Shown piece after piece: positions 52,806 to 62,724 of a stretch of 64,000 nucleotides of DNA. Made by a program: the position numbers and the translations under genes. Origin of the DNA: Halioxenophilus aromaticivorans (lineage in GTDB: Bacteria; Pseudomonadota; Gammaproteobacteria; Pseudomonadales; Cellvibrionaceae); assembly GCF_042850945.1 (NCBI RefSeq), contig NZ_AP031496.1, positions 4,526,001 through 4,590,000 of the forward strand. Reading direction: 5' to 3'. Every line of letters begins with the position of its first letter. The first letter of the stretch is position 1. Under the pieces are notes generated by a model. The model was not told where the DNA came from. It saw only the letters and a program-made list of their open reading frames with translations, and ran no database searches.

Positions 52806-53707
52806 TCAAACATTGCCGTCCACGGAGGGTAGATAGACTGGCCCCTGAGCAGCCAAGATGGCTTGCACCGGCAGCCGCCGCAAACAGGCAGCGCTGTCGC
52901 CAGCACTATCACAGCCCAGTGTCATAGGGGTGGCCGCGCCTATTGCCTCAGCGAGCGGTAGGCTGAGTTGACTAGGTGCGTAAGTGCCACTTTGTACAAT
53001 GGCTTTGTGGAAAAGCCCTTGCGCCTGGGAAGAAACCAGCTGTGTCATCACACTGTGGCCACCGGCGGATTCACCAAAAATGGTGACATTCGAAGGGTCG
53101 CCACCATACTCTTCCTCTTCGATATTGCTCTGCACCCAAGCCAAGGCGGCCTGTTGATCCATTATTCCGTAATTACCAGAACCCATACCACTTTCGACAG
53201 ATAATATCGGGTGGCTTAAAAACCCTAAGATTCTCAAACGATAGTTTAACGTAACAACCACAACCCCCTGCCCCACCAGAACCTTCGGGTGGTATGTGGG
53301 CTGGTAGTCGGGGTTGCCATTTTCGGGATCGTTACCAGAGCCGGCCACAAACGCGCCGCCATGTATCCATACCATCACAGGGAACTCTCCAGTGGTGTCC
53401 GGTGTAAATACATTCAAATACAAACAATCCTCAGAAACACTGGCAGAACCGAAGGAACCGCCCGTCTGGGCGCATTTGCTACCATATGCTGTGGCCAGTA
53501 GTAATTCTGAACGATTGGCAGGCGGAGCTCGCGGCCTGAAACGATTTTCACCCCTGGGAGGCGCTGCGTAGTGGATTCCCTTAAAAGCGACAACCCCGGT
53601 ATATTCGTCTTCCACGCCCCTTCTAAATCCTGTTCGGTCTGGGCTTGATTGCTAGATAGGCTATTTTCATCCGATGAGTCTGAGTCACAGCCTAATAAGG
53701 CTAGGGC
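52806..53707 (-). pseudogene. Type-B carboxylesterase, frameshifted and truncated
   Basis: The main frame (53615-52806) encodes TGVVAFKGIHYAAPPRGENRF, the oxyanion segment VMVWIHGGAFVAGSG and the nucleophile elbow TIFGESAGGHSV, but stops at PSVDGNV, about half the ~500-residue family length, losing the catalytic Glu/Asp and His. Upstream, a different frame encodes a lipoprotein signal remnant (LALLGCDSDSSDENSL); the frames join at a GGGG run at ~53617-53620, consistent with loss of one G. The 5' end of the signal peptide is cut at a CTAGGGCCTGTTG sequence. Confidence 0.78.
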
Positions 53708-54091
53708 CTGTTGCCGCCCAGGGCAGCCAAGGCTTGAACAAACGCAACAATAAAGAGCTATGAAAGATCCTTAGGTTTACCATCGCAACTTACCCCACTT
53801 TTATTGTTATTAGGTGTAGTTATTAGGTTGCCTACCCGCACAAGTAAAAAGCGGGGCCGTTACCAGCGCTTAGGTAAGCGCGATGAATATACCGCCTAAA
53901 TAGGAATGGATGCTCCCCAACACACTAAAGTGTGTTGATTCGTGTAATAGTTTTCCTCTTAATGATATTTAACGTGCGATTAGTGATTCGGCAATTCAAT
54001 GGAACTGAGCATATTTCTTGTTCGACCTAGTGGTTATTCACCTACCACAATTTTGGCTTCGGACCTTAATATCGCCTGTGGCGCGCAGAAT
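53695..54091. other. Intergenic region with a solo MITE-like end
   Basis: CTAGGGCCTGTTG at 53701-53713 matches the first 13 bp of the MITE ends at 51154 and 51402. No partner end is found within 400 bp. The rest shows no gene or RNA. Confidence 0.45.
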
Positions 54092-54823
54092 TTATTCGGC
54101 CAACGGCAACTGTAGCCGAACCGTTGTGCCACCAAATGAGTTCGGTGACAATATTTGAATCGTGCCTCGGTGCCTATCTACGATGCGTTTAGCGATCGCT
54201 AAGCCCGCGCCATTACCGGGGTAATCTCGCCCTACAGCTCTGAAAAACATTTCAAATACGTGCGGTTGATGTTTTGCAGCAACACCAATACCGTTGTCGA
54301 TAATGTTAAATTGAGCTAGCGATGGATTCTGAGTTCGATCTTCGTTCGATTCAATTGAAATTCGCGCTGTCAGAGCTTTATTGTGAAAAACCAAACTGTT
54401 TTTCACAAGCTGAAGAAACAGGATCTCCAATTGCTTGGCAGAACCAATAACGCACGGGGCCGGCTGAATGTTCAATTTAGCGCCCACGGTTTCTATATCC
54501 ACCTGCAACCTCTGCACGACGGCTTTTAACACCTCAGTGCAATCTACCGCTGACTCGCCTTGTGTTTGCGAACTTACTCTTGAATAAGCCAACAAATCGT
54601 CCATTTGGCTTCGAAGTAGGTCTAGGGTTTGAAACGACTCTGCAATACCATGAGTGATCGTTTCTTCGGCGTGCTTATCATTAGCCTCTTCAATCTGTTC
54701 CAAATACCACTGTAAGTGTCGTATTGGCGCCTTTAAGTCATGTGACACACGATAGACAAATGCTTGGTGCTCTATGTGCAGGCGTTCTATCTCTGCACGT
54801 AACTTGTTTAAATCTGAACTCAC
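54092..54823 (-). CDS. Soluble sensor histidine kinase
   Basis: 243 residues with no transmembrane or sensor domain. A short N-terminal coiled coil runs into HisKA (AFVYRVSHDLKAPIRHLQWYL, phospho-accepting His) and HATPase_c (N box LVKNSLVFHNKA, G1 IDNGIGV, G2 GNGAGLAIAKRIVDRH). A GTG start, 15 bp after the receiver gene. SHDLKAP-type kinases usually act with a separate sensor; the larger kinase at 55293 is the probable partner through the receiver. Confidence 0.88.
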   Translation of the reverse strand: MSSDLNKLRAEIERLHIEHQAFVYRVSHDLKAPIRHLQWYLEQIEEANDKHAEETITHGIAESFQTLDLLRSQMDDLLAYSRVSSQTQGESAVDCTEVLKAVVQRLQVDIETVGAKLNIQPAPCVIGSAKQLEILFLQLVKNSLVFHNKALTARISIESNEDRTQNPSLAQFNIIDNGIGVAAKHQPHVFEMFFRAVGRDYPGNGAGLAIAKRIVDRHRGTIQILSPNSFGGTTVRLQLPLAE

Positions 54824-54838
54824 AGACCCACACCTAAC

Positions 54839-55282
54839 CTACTGCTCTACTTTGGATGGCAATACGACAATATCAACCCAAAAATTTTCTACCCGGTTGA
54901 CTATATCAAAGAACTTTCGAGCATCTACCGGCTTTACTATGTAGCAATTAGCGTGTAGGTCATAACTTTGCAATACGTCTTGGTCTGATTCCGAGGATGT
55001 CATAATAATAACAGGAATTCGTTTTAGCTCGGTATGCGCTTTTATATCTGCCAGTACTTCTTTACCATCGGTTTTAGGCATGTTTAAATCCAACAAAATG
55101 ATATCCGGCGTGACGGCATCTTCGTACCCCCCTCGCTTATACAAAAAATCCAAGGCCTCATCACCGTCGCGCACACTGTGGATTTTGTTGCGAAAGCGAG
55201 CCTTTTCAAACGCCCTCATTGTCATTTCGATATCTGCGGGATTGTCTTCTACCAGTAAGACCTCTGCCAAAACGTTTGCCAT
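54839..55282 (-). CDS. Single-domain response regulator (Rcp1-like)
   Basis: 147 residues: one receiver domain (VLLVEDNPADIEM, phospho-Asp in IILLDLNMPKTDGKE, then IIMTSSESDQD and the Lys in CYIVKPV) with no output domain. The VEDNPADIEMT...LLDLNMPK pattern is that of Rcp1-type regulators that work with phytochrome-like or multi-sensor kinases. AAGGAGG precedes the ATG. It lies between two kinases in one operon and probably shuttles phosphate between them. Confidence 0.9.
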   Translation of the reverse strand: MANVLAEVLLVEDNPADIEMTMRAFEKARFRNKIHSVRDGDEALDFLYKRGGYEDAVTPDIILLDLNMPKTDGKEVLADIKAHTELKRIPVIIMTSSESDQDVLQSYDLHANCYIVKPVDARKFFDIVNRVENFWVDIVVLPSKVEQ

Positions 55283-55292
55283 CTCAACCTCC

Positions 55293-57050
55293 TTATGCTT
55301 GCACTTTTTTTAGTGTAAAAAAAAATGTTGAACCTTCGCCAACCGTTGATTCAGCCCACATTTTACCGCCATGAATTTCGACAATCTTTTTACAAATTGC
55401 CAAACCAATGCCTGTTCCGGGGTATTCGTTCTGGTGGTGCAGCCTTTTAAAAATTACAAATATCTTATCAAAGTGCCTTTTATCAATCCCGATACCGTTG
55501 TCTTGAATCGCGAACTGCCAACAAGCTATCTGATCACTTGCTGTTACTGAAATCGCCAAAGCACGCTCCTTCGACTGGTACTTTACTGCATTACTTATGA
55601 TATTTTGAAATAGTTGGTAGAGGATAGTCTGATGCCCTCTCACCACAGGCAACTCATTGCGTTTAACATTTAGCCCGATCTGATTTGACTCTAGTAGATC
55701 CTGTACAGCTACTACAGAGTCAAGAAGCTCGGCCGTATCGACTAACTCCAACTGGTTTGTTTGGTATTCCAATCGAGAAAAACTGAGTAAATCCCGAACC
55801 AGATTTTGTGCCCGAACAGCGCCGTCAACCACGTAGTCCATGTAGCGCGCTAGGGATTCTTCTGCTAACACCCCTGAAGGAAGTTGTTTTTTCAATTCAC
55901 CACTGTACATGCTAATCATTCGCAGTGGTTCCTGCAAATCGTGGGAGCAGACATAAGCGAAGTTCTGTAATTCCAGATTCTGGTTTTTTATCAAGTCGTG
56001 CGCTTTCTTTTGTTCAGTAATATCATTAACAATCACAACGAAACGCACGTCTGTTTCACCAATCTGGGCCTTATCAACCAACACTTCCACTGGGACTAAA
56101 CGCCCACGCCTGCCCAACGCCTTCTGTTCACAACGAAAAGGATACCGAGCAGACTCTGTCTGATTTGTGGGCACTTCCTGAGAATTCAGGATGGCACCTA
56201 AATGTTGTTTGGGGAAGTAGCTAGCCAAGCTACGCCCAGCAATCCCCCCTTTGGTTTCACCCAGGATTTTACTGAATTCTTCATTGGCAGACTCGATGAC
56301 CCCGCCTCCATCGACCAAAACAATGCCCACCGGGGCGTATTCCAGTACCGCATTAAGATACGAGCGCTCTTTTTGTAATAACCCCAGTAGTTTATAAAAG
56401 CGCGTTACGTACAGTGCCGCAAAAACAAACAGTAGAAATACAACAACATCGCTCATTAGGCGCCACTGACCTACTCTATCCAATTGAGCCATCTGGTTGC
56501 GGTAGGCATGATCTTCTATGGCGTGTAAATCGCTGATGTGGGTGCGCACCGAATCCATCAGTTGCCGGCCAAGGTTGGTATGGACTACCTCAGCAGCTTG
56601 TTCGATACTTTGTGTTTGAGCAAGATGAATAGTCAGAGCGAGCTCCTGTAATTTCTCGCCTGCTAGCTCGCTGATCATTGCCACCCGATTGCTGAGCGCT
56701 GGAGAATCCGCTGTCAACTGAGCCAAATGATCAAGAGCGGCTGAAATTCGTTTAATCGCCGTTAAATAAGGCGCCAGGTATTCTTGCTCTTGGGTTATCA
56801 AGTAGCCACGCTGGCCGGTTTCTGCGTCTTGCAATAATGAAAACGTAATCGTTAATTGAGACTTGATTGCGGCAATATCAGCCAGGCGATCCGATACGTC
56901 ATTTTCGATATATCGAGCCCACAGCGACACTCCGATCACCACGATTAGCAGGACGAAGGTCACCGCAAGGGCTTTGGCAGAGGCGATATGATTGTTGTGC
57001 AGTTTAGAGTGCATTACTAAAGTAACTTTCGGCCATAGGAACTCTGACAT
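55293..57050 (-). CDS. CHASE3-PAS sensor histidine kinase
   Basis: About 585 residues: TM1 ~29-48, a periplasmic CHASE3 domain (AIKSQLTITFSLLQDAETGQRGYLITQEQEYLAPYL), TM2 ~205-222, a PAS domain (YLNAVLEYAPVGIVLVDGGGVIESANEEFSKILG), HisKA (FAYVCSHDLQEPLRMISMYSGEL) and HATPase (NIISNAVKYQSKE, DNGIGID, GTGIGLAICKKIVEIHGG). First gene of a three-gene operon. The start is uncertain: ATG at 57050 (used), GTG at 57059 or ATG at 57014; none has a strong ribosome-binding site. Confidence 0.87.
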   Translation of the reverse strand: MSEFLWPKVTLVMHSKLHNNHIASAKALAVTFVLLIVVIGVSLWARYIENDVSDRLADIAAIKSQLTITFSLLQDAETGQRGYLITQEQEYLAPYLTAIKRISAALDHLAQLTADSPALSNRVAMISELAGEKLQELALTIHLAQTQSIEQAAEVVHTNLGRQLMDSVRTHISDLHAIEDHAYRNQMAQLDRVGQWRLMSDVVVFLLFVFAALYVTRFYKLLGLLQKERSYLNAVLEYAPVGIVLVDGGGVIESANEEFSKILGETKGGIAGRSLASYFPKQHLGAILNSQEVPTNQTESARYPFRCEQKALGRRGRLVPVEVLVDKAQIGETDVRFVVIVNDITEQKKAHDLIKNQNLELQNFAYVCSHDLQEPLRMISMYSGELKKQLPSGVLAEESLARYMDYVVDGAVRAQNLVRDLLSFSRLEYQTNQLELVDTAELLDSVVAVQDLLESNQIGLNVKRNELPVVRGHQTILYQLFQNIISNAVKYQSKERALAISVTASDQIACWQFAIQDNGIGIDKRHFDKIFVIFKRLHHQNEYPGTGIGLAICKKIVEIHGGKMWAESTVGEGSTFFFTLKKVQA

Positions 57051-57059
57051 ACAAAACAC

Positions 57060-58317
57060 GCACTTAGGATACGTCGCCAGCCTATTTTATTATCTTATTA
57101 ACAATCTAGAGTGCCACAAACTGCATAGCAACCTCTCCCCAAAGTGCTTTGCTATAAATAGTACAGGTATTCCGGTGCTATCACCATCCCGCACATTGGT
57201 ATCGGCCAAATGAGCATTGTGACGGCACTTGTGATTGGGAGCTTGACCTGACAAGAATAATGGCCAAACTGAACGCAGTTATGCAGACCTCTTTACTAAT
57301 AACATCTCTGCAATGGCACCAAAATTGATTGATAAACGCAAACAGACAGTGGCGCACAAATTATCACAGATGACACGCCAACTCTGTTCCAGGCATACGG
57401 CACCAGAGCTGCAGGGTCAATACGTAGAGCCTTGTGCCGCTGTTACATTTACGCACTAGAGCGTAATCCAAAAGCGTCACCGAGCACCGATACACGATGG
57501 CGCACTCGAAGCTGTCCAACGAATTTCGCTTATTCAACTCGTCTGACATCAATGAAGCGGTAGCCTTTTATAAATTGGCGTTGTTCAAAAATCCGGGGCC
57601 ACCTCTTAAAACTGTTGAACTTTTGCAGTGCTTGTTACCACTATCGCTCCTGGTTTTGCCAAGCAGGCGCACATGTACCGCGCTATTATTGAAAAATTCA
57701 AACCCACCGGAGTGGTAAAAACAGCAAACTTCGGATTCCAGTCTAGACTTTATATCCCCTTCAGACGATAGACGAAACCGGGATCGCCTTGGCAATATTA
57801 TTTTGGTGAACGCCTTGATGACACAACTCTTCACGGTTGGGATTTTGTCCGGTTTTCCGTTCAATCACACACTATTTTTTAAAGTGCATTTTTCTACTCC
57901 CGCAGCCTCGGCACAAGCCTCCGGCGCGCCGCTATCGAAACTGGGATTAGCGTTACCGTTAGCTAAACGCTTGTGATGGCGCCAACGTTTTCTATATTGC
58001 GCTTCCATGTAGGAAACAGCTGCAGCTTTGGCGCGCTTACCGTATCGATTAGTAACGCTGCCAGAACCGCTCTCGCCCCGCGCGGTAAAATCGCCAAAAT
58101 CAACTGGGCCAATCGATCCACCGGTGGTTTCCCATTAATAGGAGGCATCGCAGCGGCGTGTTTCGCCACTGGCCGCAACGACAAAAAGAGTCAAAAATTT
58201 ACACCAATAATTGAAGCAAGCTAGGCATAGCAATACACTCCATTTTGCAATAGTTTTAGTTACAGTGAAACTTTAGGTTGAGCGGTTCGGCAAACTTTTA
58301 GCCAGCAATAATAGCGA
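57060..58317. other. Gene-poor region with degenerate coding remnants
   Basis: 1.26 kb without a credible intact gene. On the minus strand at ~58130-57875 a frame reads TGGSIGPVDFGDFTARGESGSGSVTNRYGK...KRWRHHKRLANGNANPSFDSGAPEACAEAAGVEKC and ends in a stop; it has coding-like composition but an upstream in-frame TAA and no start, so it looks like the tail of a decayed gene. Short plus-strand frames at 57497 and 57973 are not convincing. No RNA gene was seen. Confidence 0.4.
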
Positions 58318-59811
58318 CTAAAAATCCCTACCCTGACTAGGCAGCCTCAGGGCGGCAGTGCCCTTTATTAAACTATCCATATACTCAACGGCCATATCGC
58401 CAAACCTAGGGCAAAACGCCATACTTTCATCGATGGCAGACCGAAAATGAACACCGGCCCACAGCCGACTTTGACCGCAGTCTTGGGCTAGGTCCGTCCA
58501 GGTATCGAAGACTAAGGTAGTATCACTTGCAGGCGTTACACCAGGCTCAATACGCGAAGAACCCGCAGGATAATTAACCGGGTATTGCAACAAATCTGTT
58601 CCCAAAAATAAACGCGCAGACTGCGCATGGGCCTGGCAAAAACAGGCAGACGCTGACGGGTACTCAGGGTGATCGGCTTCTTCTAAGTAGCTTTGCCACT
58701 CGTCTCCTGGCACATCAGCGGAACCCTGCCCTGGCCCTCCCCACGCCCTTACCCAGCGATACCGGTAAAGTAAATTAATAGCACTGAAAGGCCGTACTGC
58801 GTCGTGCCGCCGTTTTTCTTTCCACACAAAGATACCGGCATCAAAGGCGGCCATGTTAGTGAGAAAATCCAATTGAATAAATTCTAACAAGGTGAGGTTT
58901 TGGCTCAGCGCTGCATGCACTGCGGAGATACCCAAAGACACGATTTTATTGTCAAACAATTCTGCTTTGAGCTTTTGCTCTTCAGTTAAATTAGCGGATG
59001 CTTGCAGCACCTCATTAGCCTGCACAACATAGGCCTTGCGGTGTGTTATGTTACTTTTAAAAGGCCTTGGCAAACTGAATAAGTGCGGGCTTTCAAAGGA
59101 ATAGGGTTCAACCAAAGCATATTGTGGGGTAACAAACTGCTGCACTTTATAAAGCCCCAATCCCTGCCGCTGAATATCCGGTTGCCAACGTGATGGCCGG
59201 TGCAAACGGTAGGCCGTATTAACCGGTACGTAGCCGGTATAATCGCTATAGGCTGGCGACGCTATAGGGCCTTCATTGCCCAACTGATTCATTCCATCGT
59301 TTTCACGGCCATTGGCCACAGCAATACCCGCCACATTGCCCAAGCCAACGGCCGTTGTAATGTCTTCCGACTCGTCATCTGGGTCCAACCCCACTTGCTC
59401 CAGCATTGCACGCCAGCTGCCAGTAAACTCTGGCAGCAATCGGTTGAGCACTTGATAAGACGCATACATCAGCGCAACATTCAGATTCGCATTAGAAGCC
59501 TGGGACTCTGGCCGCCGCCCCAGATGCGAATAAACGCCCACCGCGGTGGGATGATAAGGCGCTGTTGCGTCATACCACGCATTGGTGATCAACGTGGTTA
59601 CGCGTAACACCAAAGTCGCATCCCCGGCGTTGGCTGAGACATTTTGGTAAATAATAGGCACCACCGCAGGTATCACAACCTCCACGGCAGCATTGCCGGC
59701 ATTCAAGTCAAACGCAGGCTGGCTTTTCACTGGCAATGCCATTGACCATACCAGTGCCAAAAGCCCGCACAGAAAATTTCTGTGCACACGCTGTTTATTC
59801 TTATACACCAT
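58318..59811 (-). CDS. Vanadium haloperoxidase-like secreted protein
   Basis: 497 residues; signal peptide (~1-31). The N-terminal ~330 residues resemble the DUF6851-type domain; the C-terminal part is the vanadium-dependent haloperoxidase/PAP2 helical bundle: KEKRRHDAVRPFSAI (331-345, oxyanion-binding Lys/Arg), HPEYPSASACFCQAHAQ (381-397) and GVHFRSAIDE (453-462, axial His455). The usual PSGH has become PSAS, so the acid-base His is Ser388. Whether it still oxidises halides, or acts as a phosphatase or binding protein, cannot be told. Confidence 0.82.
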   Translation of the reverse strand: MVYKNKQRVHRNFLCGLLALVWSMALPVKSQPAFDLNAGNAAVEVVIPAVVPIIYQNVSANAGDATLVLRVTTLITNAWYDATAPYHPTAVGVYSHLGRRPESQASNANLNVALMYASYQVLNRLLPEFTGSWRAMLEQVGLDPDDESEDITTAVGLGNVAGIAVANGRENDGMNQLGNEGPIASPAYSDYTGYVPVNTAYRLHRPSRWQPDIQRQGLGLYKVQQFVTPQYALVEPYSFESPHLFSLPRPFKSNITHRKAYVVQANEVLQASANLTEEQKLKAELFDNKIVSLGISAVHAALSQNLTLLEFIQLDFLTNMAAFDAGIFVWKEKRRHDAVRPFSAINLLYRYRWVRAWGGPGQGSADVPGDEWQSYLEEADHPEYPSASACFCQAHAQSARLFLGTDLLQYPVNYPAGSSRIEPGVTPASDTTLVFDTWTDLAQDCGQSRLWAGVHFRSAIDESMAFCPRFGDMAVEYMDSLIKGTAALRLPSQGRDF

Positions 59812-60061
59812 TGCTTGTCTCCCTCTGATGGGTGTTCATCAATAAGGCCCGGTGGCATCTATGTTCCTCCAAGCCAACCCTGACGCTTTATTGCACTCCT
59901 CCGGCGGTGAAATTTCATGAATATCCATACCTAATTTGGTCTCACGAAGGTAAACTGATGAGAACTTCCTTAGGCCCTAAATTTGATTGGCAGATATTTT
60001 TCCTATTTTTGGTTACCAACAAATCGATACGCCAATTAATGACGAGAATCACGTAATCGAT
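59812..60061. other. Divergent promoter region
   Basis: 250 bp between the haloperoxidase-like gene and the LuxR-family regulator. No clear promoter or operator was identified; a direct regulatory link between the two is possible from position only. Confidence 0.35.
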
Positions 60062-62716
60062 ATGCTTGATCGCGACACGCAACTACAAGCGCTGCACAGG
60101 GAATATGACCGTATACAAAACTGTGGTGGCAAGGCTATTTTTATTACCGGCGAAGCGGGCATTGGCAAAAGTACGCTGGCCGAGAATTTTTTAGCAGGCC
60201 TGGATAAAACCATACTAAGAGCAATAGCGCTGTGCGACCCTCTATCCACTCCGCGGCCACTGGGACCTGTTAGAGATCTCTACCTAGCCATTAATGGTCA
60301 CCCACCGAGCGACGCCAACAGCTCGGGCTTTTATTTTGAGCAATGGTTGGCACAACTACAGGCAATGCCAATACCCCCGGTATTAGTGATAGAAGATTTA
60401 CACTGGGTCGATGAACGAACATTGGATTGGATCCAATTCGTCGGCCGGCGCATTATTCAGCTGCCAATTTTACTGCTGTGCACCTTTAGAGACGATGAGA
60501 TTTACAGTAACCACCCGCTAAAAAAGGCCTTAGCCACCGTTCCTGCTAGCTATCAAATCAGCCTGTCTTTGCCAGCGCTATCGCTTAGCGCCATAGATGA
60601 GATGAATACCAATTCCGGCATAAGCAGCCAACGATTACTTTCGATTACTGGTGGCAACCCCTTTTATTTAACGGAATTATTGAATAGCCAGCATTCAAGC
60701 CAAATACCGACTACGGTGGCCGACGTAATACAGTCTAGACTCAATAGCTTACCCAGTGAGGCGCAATTTCTGATTGAGCGATTAGCCTGCGTGGTGGGCG
60801 TAATTTCCATACCGTTGCTGCCTGCCATCAGTGACAATCGAGACCTCAGCCCTGTAGACAACGCTATTGAACGCGGTATATTAGAGGAGAGCTGTCACGG
60901 GCTGTGTTTTCGACACGATATTGTGCGGATAACCATTTACAATCAACTCAAACCTTTTCAACGCCGGCAACATGAGCGCGCCATACTTCGGGCACTGCTC
61001 GGATTACCGGACCATACGCCTTTTCTCGACAGCATAGTGCATTACGCACAAAAGACTGAATCCATAGATACGCTGTTACAATTTGCGCCATTGGCCGCAG
61101 CTAAAGCGGCACAATTCGGCGCGCACAAAGAAGCGACAGCTTACCTGGCCCAGTGTAAGCCCATCTTAAATCACACTAGCGCAGATATTGCCGCCACATT
61201 ACTGGAGGAATGGGCCTACGAAGCGGGATTATCCATACACATTGACTCGGAGGTGATCGACGCTCGTAAACAAGCCATTGACCTATGGCAGCAACTTGGC
61301 CGCAACGATAAAGTTGGGGAAAATTTACGCTGGTTATCGCGCATGCATTGGTATCGAGGAGAGTCCCAGCAGGCGCACAGCTATATCGAGCAAGCCCTGG
61401 TCATTTTAGAACAAGAGCCTGCCTCGGTTGCGCAGGCCAACGCCTACGCCCTGCGAGCCCAATACCATATGCTGCAGGACCAAATGCCCGAGGCCATTAC
61501 ATGGGCAAATAAAACCATTGCGCTGGCCAAGCAGTTTAATTGCCAAGAAATTCTCGCCCATGCTCTTAATACGAAGGGCACAGCTAAAATGTTCCGGGCC
61601 GATTTAACTGGCGAAGCAGATTTACAACAGAGCTTGGCTATTTCTTTGGCCAATAAATTGGATGAACAAGCTGCTCGTGTATACACCAACCTATCTGAGT
61701 GTTTAATAGAAAACGGCGAACTGAGCAAAGCCGAAGCCTGCATAGAACAAGGTATTAGCTTTGATACCAGCCACGATTTGGATTCCTGGACGTATTACCT
61801 CATTGGCAGAAAGGCGCAATTAAAGCTGGAGCAGAGTCAATTTCAAGAAGCGCAACTCATTGCCAATAGCGCTCTGCGCCAACCCAACCAAACGCTATTA
61901 ATGAAGATTCCAGCGCAGATCACGCTGGCGAGAACCCTGCTTAGGCAAGGCAGCCCAGGGTTTGAAAAACACCAAGCTCAGGCTAAAGCCGATGCGCTGA
62001 AAATCAACGAACCGCAATACCTGGCGGCAGTTTACTTAACCGATTTGGAATACGCCGTTATTCATGAGCAACAAGCCATGGCCACCACGGCCCTAAGCGC
62101 CTTACTAAAATTGGGTGCCCTGGCATTAAGCCATCGAAAACGCGGCGAGGCATGTTTTTGGGCCCATTACGGTGATTTGGAAATACCTAGCCGATTTACT
62201 AAAAATCTACCACAGGTTTTTGATGTATTTTTAGGCGGCGACATTCAGCGTGCTGCCAACTTATTTACTGAACAGCAATCGGTTTATTTTGCCGGCTGGT
62301 GCCTTAGCCTTCAGTCCGAGCCAGAATCCTTGACTCAAGCACAGAATCTGTTTGCTACCATCGGTGCAAATAGTGCTCTTGGCTACATTACGAAACACAA
62401 CAATAGCACCACAGAAAAAATATCCTTAAATAGTGCTTCTACACCTAGCACACAGACTGCTCTCCACAGTAATCCGCCGACTCATATGCCCTACGGTTTA
62501 ACCAAAAAAGAGCGACTTGTGTTGTCGTTACTTGTTGCTGGCAACAGCAATAGCGCCATCGCCGAAAAGCTGTCTCGCTCTAAACGCACCATCGAAAATC
62601 ATGTTGCTTCCATCTTCAGTAAGCTCGGCTGCAAAAATCGAGTAGAAGTTTTACTGAAAATACAAAGTGAACCTTGGATTCAGCAATCCACCCCCGAGGC
62701 AGTATTAGCCGATTGA
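60062..62716 (+). CDS. LuxR-family ATPase regulator (MalT/LAL-like)
   Basis: 884 residues. An N-terminal AAA/STAND-type ATPase (Walker A GEAGIGKST at ~30-38; Walker B VLVIEDLHWVDERTLDW), a winged-helix region, a long TPR-like helical middle, and a C-terminal LuxR HTH (LTKKERLVLSLLVAGNSNSAIAEKLSRSKRTIENHV). Such large regulators bind an inducer and ATP, oligomerise and activate transcription. I start at the ATG at 60062 (MLDRDTQLQALHREYD); an in-frame TTG at 59987 would add 25 residues that do not fit the family. The inducer and targets are unknown. Confidence 0.88.
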   Translation: MLDRDTQLQALHREYDRIQNCGGKAIFITGEAGIGKSTLAENFLAGLDKTILRAIALCDPLSTPRPLGPVRDLYLAINGHPPSDANSSGFYFEQWLAQLQAMPIPPVLVIEDLHWVDERTLDWIQFVGRRIIQLPILLLCTFRDDEIYSNHPLKKALATVPASYQISLSLPALSLSAIDEMNTNSGISSQRLLSITGGNPFYLTELLNSQHSSQIPTTVADVIQSRLNSLPSEAQFLIERLACVVGVISIPLLPAISDNRDLSPVDNAIERGILEESCHGLCFRHDIVRITIYNQLKPFQRRQHERAILRALLGLPDHTPFLDSIVHYAQKTESIDTLLQFAPLAAAKAAQFGAHKEATAYLAQCKPILNHTSADIAATLLEEWAYEAGLSIHIDSEVIDARKQAIDLWQQLGRNDKVGENLRWLSRMHWYRGESQQAHSYIEQALVILEQEPASVAQANAYALRAQYHMLQDQMPEAITWANKTIALAKQFNCQEILAHALNTKGTAKMFRADLTGEADLQQSLAISLANKLDEQAARVYTNLSECLIENGELSKAEACIEQGISFDTSHDLDSWTYYLIGRKAQLKLEQSQFQEAQLIANSALRQPNQTLLMKIPAQITLARTLLRQGSPGFEKHQAQAKADALKINEPQYLAAVYLTDLEYAVIHEQQAMATTALSALLKLGALALSHRKRGEACFWAHYGDLEIPSRFTKNLPQVFDVFLGGDIQRAANLFTEQQSVYFAGWCLSLQSEPESLTQAQNLFATIGANSALGYITKHNNSTTEKISLNSASTPSTQTALHSNPPTHMPYGLTKKERLVLSLLVAGNSNSAIAEKLSRSKRTIENHVASIFSKLGCKNRVEVLLKIQSEPWIQQSTPEAVLAD

Positions 62717-62724
62717 GTGTGCCG

